A stretch of 27,262 nt of DNA from Tieghemiomyces parasiticus (taxonomy: Eukaryota > Kickxellomycota > Dimargaritomycetes > Dimargaritales > Dimargaritaceae). Within the stretch, counting starts at the first letter, position 1. Each line of letters begins with the position of its first letter. This document shows positions 10,405 to 19,226 of the stretch, piece by piece. A model generated the notes under the pieces. The model was not told the DNA's origin. It saw only the letters and a list, made by a program, of their open reading frames with translations, and did no database searches. The stretch is taken from positions 1 to 27,262 of the forward strand of contig JANBPT010000646.1 in the NCBI GenBank assembly GCA_027575765.1. The letters are read 5' to 3'. A program made the translations under genes and the position numbers.

Positions 10405-12280
10405 TTAGGCCCGGGCAAGCTTGGCCACCAGATGGATAAACTCAGCCTTGAGGTCGGCTGAATCAGCGTAAAAGTAGAAGGGGCCCTGGGAGCGGAATTC
10501 CAGGAAGAAGCTGTTGGGGATGAGCACGTCGGCCTCAGCGTCCCGAGGGTAGTCGGCCATGTCACGGAGCTCGAGGGCATCCGACGGGGACACGGCGGTT
10601 TCGCTCGGATACAGGTACAGGGTGGACCCCCGAATCACAAACCACCGACGCTTCCAGTAGTACGACTTTCCACCCTGGACCGCGATGAAGCCCGACATGG
10701 CGTTATCCTTGCCACGCATGGTGTCGTCGTCGATGCGCGCCTTAAGGGTCAGACGCTTGGCCAGCTCCTCCTCGAGGAACCGGTCGCTGACGCTGGTCTG
10801 CAACTCGAGGGCGGGTACGGGGCTGGTAACGCCGCCGTATAGGTTACGGCTGCTGCCGTTGGAGTTGTGGGGCAAGCCCTTGGTCGACGGGCGCGGAGAA
10901 CTGCTGGCAGAAGGTGTGAGCGAGGTGCCGCCATTCGAAAGCTTGGTCTCGTTGGGGACGGGTTCCAACGGTGACTGCTGGTAGGCCAGACCCTGGGGCT
11001 TGCGCGACTCCACCTCGGTAGCTGTGGACGGGATCGGAGCCACGGGCGTGTCCACCATCATGGCATTGCCTTTGGCAGCCGGGTCGGCGCGGAAGGGTGA
11101 GGTTTGGGGTTGTGGGAGGAGCGGGGCGTGGCTGGTCGCGGCCGAGGGCGACGGGTGACCAGTGAAGGAACGTGGTGGAGATGCGGTGGCACTGGGGGGC
11201 GTGATCGTGGCTGGGTAGGCCGGAGTTGCCGCGGGGGTCGGGAGCACATCGCTGTCGTCGTGGACCTCGTCCAGGTTGCTACTCCGGATTTTGGAGCGCA
11301 GGTTGGTCTCGGACAATTCAGAGACCTTGCCCACGATCAGCTGCATGTCATGGTCCTTGAGCAGGTTGGCTACGGCACGGCCGTGGACCAACCCGCGGGC
11401 GCGACGAACTCCGCCGGCCTGCTCGCTAATGTACTGGATCAAGATGCTGACCTTCTCGAAGCGCACCAGCCCGAAGAGGACCTCGTTCTTGACTTGGGAT
11501 GCAAACTCAGTAACGCCCCCGGTACCCTTGCTGTACAGTGAGATGACGTCGCGCGTGTCATTGTAGCCCAGGAGCAGCCTATCAGGGAGGAGCGTTGGAT
11601 GAGGATTAAAATAGGGATAGCGGAGATTGTTAGTTGGCTATTATTTGCCGGGAATAAGTATCTGTCGAATAAATATTTACTGACTGATCCAGGGGCAAAT
11701 CAGTCTAGCAAGAAAGAAGAAAAAGGTACAAGTAGCAGAGTACTTGACAGATGGAAGGGCGAGAAATGGGCGGGCTTCCTGAGCTGCTGATAAAATAAAG
11801 AAGAAGGCCTCCAGGTTAGACCAGTGTCGCCTAGGATGGGATGTGACCTCTAACCTCTAGTCTAGAGACTCTGCCACGGCCGTAGGAGTAGCCCCGGATA
11901 CTGTTACTACACGTGACACCCGCTTGAAGAATAGATGGCTGGATCAAAGTGTACATTACTATTCCCGCGCCTGGTTCGGGCAGTTTACCCTCCAGCAGCA
12001 TACCGCTCAAACAAGGTGGTCACGGAAAACAGGTCTTCTACCAAGTTACATGCCACGAACGTGGCTCTCTGAGTGCGTATCCGAGCCCTGTCGGCCCTTT
12101 AAACCCGCACCGAGGCGCCTCTTCCTAACACAGCAATCGGTAGTTCGGAGCTGGAATGAGCGCGAAGTATCGTAGATGAGGTCTTTTCCGAGGTGACCGG
12201 ACTTACCAGTTGGTGCTATGACCTCCGACAAACTCCTGGTAGGCGACCATAATACTGGGGTCTGACAAATCGCACGACAT
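10405..12280 (-). CDS. ADF-H (coactosin/drebrin-like) plus PH domain protein
   Basis: Two exons are inferred on the minus strand: 12280-12207 and 11578-10405. They are split by a 628-bp intron with a GTAAGT donor, an AACTAAC branch point about 50 bases before the acceptor, and the acceptor TAG. The join restores a Trp codon (TG/G) in STNW-LLLGYNDTRD, a typical ADF-homology stretch, which supports this splicing. Length is 415 residues. Residues about 4-125 form an ADF-H domain, including RRARGLVHGRAV, the helix used for actin contacts in the coactosin/drebrin group. Residues about 137-300 are a Pro/Ser/Thr-rich linker. Residues about 319-415 form a PH domain (YYWKRRWFVIRG, then LYLYPSE, and a C-terminal helix). 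Inferred role: tethering F-actin to phosphoinositide membrane, for example at cortex or endocytic patches. ADF-H assignment is firm at superfamily level, not subfamily. Confidence 0.88.
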
Positions 12281-14682
12281 GATGGTGGAGCTGGGGTGGC
12301 CTGTTGGGGGTTGAGGTGGAAAAAAAGGTTAACTAGAAGCGGGGGAATAGGGGCAAGAGAAGCAGAAGTTCAGGCGAAAAACCACAGATGAATATACGGT
12401 AATGTGTATACGTGAGACTGACGTACAAGGTGGCGTGGTGGTAGGGCGGATGCGGGACCGAGATGCCAGTTGTGATTGGTCTCGGGAATTTGGTCGGGCG
12501 GAGTCCACGGCTTGGGGAGGGGTGAGAGTGTGGAGAACGAGAGAGGAGAGGGTGTGGGAGAAGACACGGCTCGCGTGGCCGGGGCGATGAGCAGCACGGC
12601 TTCAAGGGGCGGGTGGACTTTACAAATCGGGGATGAGGCAAGACAGTAACCTTGCAGACACTTCTAAAGCGCTGTAATGGGTGCAGGATAGGCAGCGCTG
12701 CAGACGGGCTGGTGAGGATTCTTCTCTGTACACGGCCGACCGCTGGGGTGCAAACGTAATGGACAGGCTGGCGGGTGGACACAGGTGCACCGGAAAAAAA
12801 TATATATGCCTACCAGTACTTACAGGAGGGGAGTGTATACGTGTGCGGGTGTGTATGGGTCGTGTTCCTGCGTGTGAGAAAACCGGTGGTGTTTTGGGAA
12901 CGGATCTGAACTTGAATAAGAAGCATGCTTGACAGGTAGGAGAAGGAGCGGGGGGCTTATTTGCTACCAACTTATAGGCACCCGGTAGAGATAGGGAGGG
13001 CAGGCTGGGTGTATGCACGCCAGGTACACCGCCCTGAGAGTGGTGGAAAGTAGTAGACAGACAGACGCTGGGGCCCTGAAACGTATCCTTTTGCCACCGG
13101 GAAATGATAGCCTGAATGCGGAGTCCAAGGGAGATTGTATGCCTTGGTAAACTGCCGGACCCAATTCTTGGTTCTGATTTACCTGGGGCTAGTTGAGGAG
13201 CACTTGGGAGCTATTCAACAGCGGAGCCGTGCCGAAAACAAGCACCGGAAGGAGACAGCGGGGGGGGTAGAAGGACGGAGGTGGTGAAATGGACGGCGGG
13301 TGAATGAGTTCTTATTGTCCGCGCGGGTAAAACTCTGCACGCAAGTACATAAAGAGAGCGCTCTTGGTTGTGCGCCAACCCCGGAAGGCATCAGCACGCC
13401 CCCCCTGCACCTTCCCCCCTCTCTATATGCCAGCTGGCACTGACCAGCCCGCTATTGCTATATGCACCCAGGGCAGAGGTCACCCTTGAGGCGTAGGAAG
13501 ACGGGATGAAGGAGCGATCACGCTTGTTTCAATGCGCTCCACTAACTAATAACCCTGACTCGCCATAGCCAGACGGGTGCAAGTTGCTCAGCAAGCAGAC
13601 TAGGAAGCCATGGCTTTGGTTTGGACCTACGCTAAGGTTGCGTCCGGCTGGAATGGTGGGGACGAGGCACTTCGACTGGGACGCCAGGAGCGTGCACAGA
13701 GCAGGTATACGTACGATCCACAGGTGGGTACCCCTAGTAACGAAGCAAGATGAGCCTTGATGTGGCAAGGCAACGCTGAGGTGCAATGGAAACTGGGAGA
13801 TAAATTCAAGGAGACGGTCCCAGCTGCGAAGGCGAGGAAGTTGGCTTTAAATACGATCGGTCCCACCTCTGTGTCCTTCACGGTAGCGACTTGTGAAGTC
13901 AGGCAGGTCTTGTATCGCCAAGCATAGTAAGGAGTGGAAAGGCTGGCATACATTGGCTCTGACCTCACGGGGCGGCTCTGTGTGGTCGCGGCTACCCGGG
14001 CAAAATCTAATAGCCAACAAGCCCGCCAGTCTGCTGCAGACAAAGGCCGTCTTGCGAGAAGTCAGATGACAAGGCCTGGTGCGGTGTAAGGGGTAGGCGA
14101 ATATTAGCACGGGTTCTCGAATCCTCCCCACCCCCCTGGTCTACATGCCTTGTGCCATTCACTTCCTCGGTGGCCAATGGCACCCCTTTGAAAGGAGACT
14201 CCCCAAGCCCAAGACCGATTGGCACTGCACGGTCAGCTGGTCGCACGACCCCACACCCGGCAGACTCAGGTCCAATCCCCCCCAAGAAGTCAGGACCCTA
14301 GGGGTTTGTACGTCATTCCCCGTCGGGTACAGGATAAGCACCCGGAACAATCGGAGGGCGCCTGCACCGTTTGACACACATTGTTCTCACCATCACAGGT
14401 TCCCTAGACATAGGATATACAAGTCCCTTTCGAGTGCAGAAGTAAACACGCCCCGTCACCAGCGGAACACACTGTAGGAGATGGATAAGCGCTGGACGTA
14501 TTGATTTGGCCACCTGGGTGGTTGAATAGAGCAGCTGGCAACAGGCCCTGGCGCATCAGCCTAGAAGACCACGGGGGGTTAGTGGCCATCAAGGCCTTGG
14601 GTGGAGGAACACGTAGGTCCTGAGGAAATGAGCAAGTGTCTGACTCTCAGCGATCATGTAGCAGTTTATTTAGGGCGAAAGT

Positions 14683-14698
14683 GTGGTATTCGTACCAC
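14683..14698. other. short hairpin with TTCG loop
   Basis: GTGGTA-TTCG-TACCAC is a perfect 6-bp stem with a TTCG loop. UUCG loops are stable in RNA, although here the closing pair is A-T rather than the favoured C-G. It is not attached to any recognised transcript and may be chance. Confidence 0.35.
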
Positions 14699-15034
14699 GG
14701 TGGATAGAACAATATTACAAATTGTCACGCATAGGGTGCCGCCCATGTTCACAGTCAGGTTAGCATCGCTCCATCGCTCGATATTAGCGGGCAAGTAGCA
14801 AATGAGCTCAATATGGTGATTTGATCAGCAATCTGAGGTAGGTCACAATATGGTATCCATGGTTGATGATGAAAGGGGTCTATTTACATAAATTTGCTAG
14901 GCGAAAAGGGCAGACAGCGTCGAGACTGTTTTACCGCTAAACTCCAAGCCACAAGTCAAGTATAGCAAGAGTTCATGGCAGATGATTCCGAAATGGGCTG
15001 CTATGCAGTAGTAAAAGCCAGGGGAGAAGTGAGA

Positions 15035-15042
15035 GGGGGGGG
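15035..15042. repeat. G8 homopolymer
   Basis: Eight consecutive G, about 40 bases past the stop codon of the secreted-protein gene, so in its probable 3' UTR (C8 on the sense strand). Confidence 0.85.
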
Positions 15043-15079
15043 ATACACACAAATACCTAAAAGTATAATGTCGTTTCGA

Positions 15080-15619
15080 CTAGGTAGAAGGTGGAGGAAC
15101 ACATTTTTTGATCACCTGGTACATCCACTTGCCGTGGTCGGTGGGCATCATGTCGATATTCTCGGGGAGATAGTAATACGTACCCACGGTGTTGGGGGCC
15201 CCCAGGACGAGACTGACTACACCGTTCTCGGGTCTCAAGTAGGCTATAATGTCGGCTGATGTACTGGCCGGTCTGTACACCGGGAGGTCTTTGCTTACCT
15301 CGGGAGAAGGTGTGGAGCCGGTGGCTAAAGCGCGTAAGAGCTTGCGCGCCAGGTGAACACCCTGGCATTTAGGATCGTTAGAAGACATTTCCCCAATATT
15401 ATAGGCCCCAGTGCTGACCGGGGGCATCGGCGTCGCACTGCCATTAGGGGGGTGGTTGGCCGCTACCACTATCAAGCCACAGTCGGCCTGCGTAATGGTA
15501 TTCGGTGAGAACGGTAGGGCCTGATGATCGGATGGCGAGGCAGGATGAGGAATGGCCGAGCACGAAGTCGACCAAACGGCGAGGAGGGCCAGCGGGGCGA
15601 ATGCGGGGTAGTATTTCAT
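15080..15619 (-). CDS. secreted protein of unknown family
   Basis: Single-exon ORF of 179 residues from the ATG at 15619. The frame is open for another 43 codons upstream, but the residues there are not gene-like and the ATG at 15619 begins a textbook signal peptide: MKYYPAFAPLALLAVWSTSC, with probable cleavage after Ala22 (SCSA/IP). The mature part is about 157 residues. It has three cysteines (47, 85, 173), one N-glycosylation sequon (Asn59-Gly-Ser), a Pro/Ser-rich first third, and a more ordered C-terminal half with the stretches ADIIAYLRP, VSLVLGAPNTVGTYYYLPE and KWMYQVIKKC. No catalytic motif, GPI signal or transmembrane segment is visible. It is probably extracellular or cell-wall associated. 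I do not recognise the family. An unrecognised intron cannot be excluded. Confidence 0.65.
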   Translation of the reverse strand: MKYYPAFAPLALLAVWSTSCSAIPHPASPSDHQALPFSPNTITQADCGLIVVAANHPPNGSATPMPPVSTGAYNIGEMSSNDPKCQGVHLARKLLRALATGSTPSPEVSKDLPVYRPASTSADIIAYLRPENGVVSLVLGAPNTVGTYYYLPENIDMMPTDHGKWMYQVIKKCVPPPST

Positions 15620-15842
15620 GGCGGGGATGAATGAGTGCGAAAAAGGGGAGGGGGGGTCGTAAGGGAGGTTGTAACTAAAGTGGTTGAGTGTATGAGTAGA
15701 AATAGATATGTGCTTCGAAACGCGACAGCTGGTGGAAAATGGCGACAAGCTGCCAAGGTAGATAATACATCAATGATTGGGGGAGGGGTGCCAATCAGAG
15801 GAGTATAGTTGCTTGGTTTAAAAGGGAACGGGTTATTCAGGG

Positions 15843-15850
15843 TTTATATA
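15843..15850 (-). promoter_or_regulatory. candidate TATA box of the secreted-protein gene
   Basis: TATATAAA on the minus strand, 224 bases upstream of the ATG at 15619. The spacing resembles that of the P450 TATA box (196 bases), which supports both. Confidence 0.4.
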
Positions 15851-16410
15851 TGGGACACCGGTCTTCCCCAAACCTTGGCCGCGAGCTAAAGCATTGAAAG
15901 CGGGATGGCACGGAGGATGAGGCGGTAGTAAGCAAAACGAGACTGCTGAGCTCAACTACAACTGTCGGAGAACTGCCGGCTGTGCGCAGTTACTCTGTCA
16001 GGCAAAGGGAAGCGCAGTGCTCCTGTTCATTATTTTTGGCCGTCCCTTTAGGGTTTGTAGTGGACAAAGGGGGAGGGGAATACGGAACGGCCACGTTCTC
16101 GGAACCCGCCCGCGCCATTCACAGGGTCAGGTCGCTTAGGGGCCCGGCTTTGTAATAAAGGCCGTAGGTGCTCGCCATGATCAGCCCTTTTCATTGTCCC
16201 CTCCCGCTCTCCATAACCACCAGCGTGCCCCTCCCTACGAAAGCCAATGTGTCCGTGCTTTGCCTGTTCCTTTGGCCCCTCGGCCCCAGTGTTCCGACGC
16301 TCTACTATGTGCAGCGAGGCCACCCCTTTGCCCTCTTTCTAAACACGCCCTTCAAGTGGTCAAAGCCAGAAATATAGTTTTCGCAGACATAAGTATGAGC
16401 TGCTGGTAAA

Positions 16411-16427
16411 TGGCGCCTAGGGCGCCA
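16411..16427. repeat. inverted repeat TGGCGCC-TAG-GGCGCCA
   Basis: Two perfect 7-base arms separated by three bases. Each arm contains the self-complementary hexamer GGCGCC. It could be a protein-binding site or a chance palindrome; it is not next to a known promoter. Confidence 0.4.
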
Positions 16428-16740
16428 AGTGATACTCCCTAGGTGGTGCGCAAATGTGTGGCAATGGGGTTACCTAGTATAGTTCCTTCGATAATTGTGC
16501 TAACCCCCTCGCCTTTCAAAAACCAATTTGTCGTCTTCCGTTTTGAACCGTAACGAGAGTAAACGACCCAGCCCCTACTCCGTCCATAAGGCTGAACATG
16601 GTAGGTTAGTGCATACTTTCCTATATTAGAGTCTCACGTTTCCCGCAAGACCCAGACATAGCCATGTGGAGTAGGCTACCAAGTCGAACCATTTAGCCAC
16701 TTGGCTCATCCCGCCGCTCGTGAACGGCTATCCTGTTTTC

Positions 16741-16752
16741 ATATATATATAT
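16741..16752. repeat. AT dinucleotide run
   Basis: Six AT units. It could double as a TATA-like element for the tentative plus-strand exons that follow, but that is weak. Confidence 0.7.
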
Positions 16753-17160
16753 CCACCATTCCCTCACAAACCACACACGTGCAAGCTCTCCAGCTGCCGA
16801 ATAACATCGAGAAACGAAATAGGGGGGGGGAAGGATTCAGACGTTTACTGAAGATTGTATACCAGGTAACTGATGGGCGGCAGCTAGCTGGACTTTTGTT
16901 GCACTTCTATTACCCCCATTATACACCGCCCCGCATAAAGGCCTGGGAGTAACCAGTCCTTTCGACTGCTGACTCAACAGCACTCCAGTCGTTGGCCTGC
17001 ATCATTAGCAAGTAGGTTGAGCGGCCGGTGGTTTTTTTTTGGATGACTTCGCCGTATCTAATGACGACCTACTGGCCAGCGATATAATCAGCGAAGTGGC
17101 CCAAGCTCGATTAATATCGGCCAATTACTAGTACCAATAACTAAGAATGGGGCTCCTTAG

Positions 17161-17259
17161 GATGATACAGAGGCCCAACTTGAACCTGCCGAGACGGCTA
17201 GGAGAACAGAGCTCGCTGGACTTTCGCTTAATGACTTCAAGGGTGACTTTACTATATGA
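17161..17259 (+). CDS. possible terminal exon or gene relic, unidentified
   Basis: Very tentative. A 32-codon open stretch rich in Glu, Asp, Leu and Thr ends at TGA (17257-17259). It is preceded by CCTTAG/GATGAT with a perfect branch-point sequence, TAACTAA (17138-17144), about 16 bases before the AG. This is what a final exon looks like. A second acidic open stretch in another frame lies at 17042-17130. No donor, start codon or homology ties them together. If real, the gene would be convergent with the ITPase gene. Confidence 0.15.
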   Translation, partial: DDTEAQLEPAETARRTELAGLSLNDFKGDFTI

Positions 17260-17380
17260 CTAGGGCCGGTCCATCAACAAGTTCAAGTTAGACGTCCTTG
17301 CATTGCATGCGCCTGTTATAATTAATACTTCGAATATCTTTGCATGACATGCTGTAAATTTGACGCGGCGCGCTGGCGTT

Positions 17381-18578
17381 TTAGGCCTCCAGGCCGTCAA
17401 TGTAGCCCTTGAGTTTAGCGAGGGCACGGTACCGGTGGGATATGGTATTTTTGAGAGCGCAGTCCATCTCGGCATAAGTCTGCTCGTAGCCTTCGGGCTC
17501 GAAGATGGGATCCCATCCGAAAGCAGGGGGACCGCGGGCCGGGACGATGCGGCCCTGCGAAGTAGTGAATATGGGGCACGGAGAGTATGAAACAAACATA
17601 GGTAATGGGGGAACCGGTCAGAGGCTGATTTGGAGAAGCCTCTCGCAGATCCCAGTATGTAGGTTCTGAGAGCGACGGGGGTAACCGATGGCCATGAGTA
17701 TGGTTATTTCAGCTCTGTTCGCTCTTGGGTTTATACCAAAGAAACAGCGTATTCACTCACCTCGGTCCGGCCTTCAAAAACGATGGGCTTGTGCCCGGGA
17801 CCCGCGCAGTAGGCGAACGTGCACAGGGCGTAGGCCGACTTATCTTCGAACCCATGCAGCAGCTTGTTCAAGCCTGATTGGACCAATATGGTATGATCGA
17901 GTGTAAAAGGGTCATCGGGACGTTTGATGCATAAGTAACTGATAAGCTATGTACGATTAGGGCGGGAAATCTGGTGGTGACAGCCTGTCAATTCCACTTA
18001 CCTTCATGGTGCAGCTTGGTCATAAACCACTTGATGTACGGCCCAGGCAGCCCCTGCAGAGCGTTGAAGCACAGCGCCGTATCTTCGGTGATAACAGGGC
18101 CCCCCACCGCCTCTGCGGCGCGGCTGCACTTGTCGGCGGATACCTCGGCCGTTTCGCCTTGGATTTCGGGCACTGGGAAGCGAGCACAAAGTGGAGGCAG
18201 GAGGGAGGAGAAGGGTTCGGTGAGATGTAAGCTGGCATGCGGGCTAGGGGGGGGGGGCAAACATTGGCCGGGCTAAACGGCTACAAGCGGGCGGGAGTCA
18301 AGGACTAGCACCTTTCCTCGGAGACGGCATGACGTTCCAGCCAGCACAGGGTAAGAATTTCAAGGCCTCGCGACGAGAAATCCCACACCCTCTCGCCCAT
18401 TTTCCCCTGTAACAAAAAGGGTCCCACCGCGCCCTCGAGCTTTGACTTTTCCGGAGCACTTACAGTCCAGCTTGTGCGGAACAAGGTTAAAGTGGTCGCC
18501 GAGAATCTGCTGGACCTCCCTCAGCTTGTTCTGGTTACCGGTCACGAAGACAAGGGAACGGGCGGCAGAGGCTGACAT
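17381..18578 (-). CDS. HAM1: inosine triphosphate pyrophosphatase (HAM1/ITPA family)
   Basis: Four exons are inferred on the minus strand: 18578-18464, 18172-18002, 17873-17761 and 17554-17381. The introns are 291, 128 and 206 bp, with donors GTAAGT, GTAAGT and GTGAGT. All joins keep frame and give 190 residues, the normal family length. The enzyme hydrolyses non-canonical purine triphosphates (ITP, dITP, XTP) to monophosphate and pyrophosphate, keeping them out of DNA and RNA; it is cytosolic. Family signatures are all present: TGNQNK (13-18, phosphate-binding loop), EIQGE and the AAEAVGGPV stretch, [10 protein letters not shown] (68-77, metal and base site), [20 protein letters not shown] (145-155) and SHRYRAL (172-178). 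Exon 1 joins exon 2 at KLD-LPEIQGE through a split Leu codon. The gene is divergent from the Ebp1-like gene, with 648 bp between start codons. A G11 run (18247-18257) lies in intron 1. Confidence 0.96.
18247..18257. repeat. G11 homopolymer in ITPase intron 1
   Basis: Eleven consecutive G on the plus strand, so C11 in the ITPase pre-mRNA. It lies about 75 bases before the acceptor and may extend the polypyrimidine character of the intron end. Confidence 0.9.
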
Positions 18579-18712
18579 GGCTAGCAGGGATATTTGAGTG
18601 ACAGGAGGAAATGAGGGGTAGAAAATGTCGGCAAGGGGAATTTGGTGGCGAAATGACCTGTGATTGGGTGGCCAACGAACGGCCCTTGCCTGGTCAGAAT
18701 TCTACGATTCCT

Positions 18713-18725
18713 CCCCCCCCCCCCC
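18713..18725. repeat. C13 homopolymer
   Basis: The longest homopolymer in the window, 135 bases upstream of the ITPase start codon, within the divergent promoter interval. Confidence 0.9.
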
Positions 18726-19122
18726 TGGTGCCTAAGCTGCCAACGATTCCGCCAACTGGCTCCACTGGACAGCATCAGGGCGGAGCCGCCGGCTGCCCTT
18801 CGTCTGTACTGCAATCCTTACCTCGAGCGAATAGCCACGGATCGTTGGGATCCAGGTGGAAATCAATTCACAAAAAATATCCCAACCTCCACTTTGCCGA
18901 AACGCATAGTGGCCCACCTGCTTGAATTTTCTGGTTTTCTCTCCCCCAGTTCACCGGGTCGATGAAGACCTTCAGGCCCCCTAGCCCGTCTCACAGCTCT
19001 CCAGGCCGGGGTGTAGGAAGGCAGTCTGGTCAGATCCGCGATCTGGGGGGGGGCATAGATCAATCTTGATTCCCGCAACCTCCACCCACCTTCTACCGCC
19101 TTGACAACGCACACACATACAC

Positions 19123-19140
19123 ATATATATATATTTTTTT
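19123..19140 (+). promoter_or_regulatory. candidate TATA-like element of the Ebp1-like gene
   Basis: Six AT units followed by a T run, about 90-100 bases upstream of the ATG at 19227. It is suitably placed for a core promoter but is also a simple repeat. Confidence 0.35.
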
Positions 19141-19226
19141 ACACATTTCTTTCGTGGTCAACTTATCCTTCAACCATTCGTAAACCCTTACCTGCTTGAA
19201 ACTCCGACCGTTACACCACCGTCACC

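Larger units (their letters stand above)
12281..15079. other. 2.8-kb stretch without a supportable gene
   Basis: The part nearest 12281 is purine-rich on the plus strand (pyrimidine-rich on the minus), consistent with the promoter and 5' leader of the minus-strand ADF-H/PH gene. Open frames of up to 149 codons are low-complexity or overlap each other. A 110-codon ATG frame (14145-14477, plus) has no recognisable domain. An AT-rich element after an A run lies near 12794-12807. I see no RNA gene or transposon in this stretch. Confidence 0.45.
15851..17160. other. spacer without a certain gene
   Basis: Mixed-composition DNA. A 66-codon ATG frame (16177-16377, plus) is uninterrupted but has no known domain. 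Other contents are an inverted repeat at 16411-16427, an AT microsatellite at 16741, a G9 run at 16822-16830, a possible donor (CAG/GTAACT at 16866) and a T9 run near 17032. Nothing here can be called a gene with confidence; see the possible terminal exon at 17161. Confidence 0.4.
18579..19226. promoter_or_regulatory. divergent promoter interval between ITPase and Ebp1-like genes
   Basis: 648 bp separate the two start codons. The interval contains a C13 run (18713-18725), a G9 run (19045-19053) and an AT/T-rich element (19123-19140) nearest Ebp1. No ORF here is convincing. A shared, bidirectional promoter is possible. Confidence 0.4.

Noticed and set aside
12333..12782. 149-codon minus-strand ORF upstream of the ADF-H/PH gene
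   Set aside because: Pro/Ser/His-rich translation of a pyrimidine-rich leader; no domain, and its position fits a 5' UTR or promoter.
14101..14125. tRNA B-box-like GGTTCTCGAATCC
   Set aside because: Two extra bases break the B-box consensus, and no A box or acceptor stem pairs with it.
14145..14477. 110-codon ATG ORF on the plus strand
   Set aside because: No domain, no promoter or polyadenylation context, and competing minus-strand frames of equal length.
16177..16377. 66-codon ATG ORF on the plus strand
   Set aside because: It reads smoothly, but it is short, has no family, and no transcript signals bracket it.
16664..16710. tRNA-like TGGCTAAATGG and GGTTCGAC on the minus strand
   Set aside because: The A-box-like and B-box-like pieces overlap rather than being 30-60 bases apart, so no cloverleaf can form.
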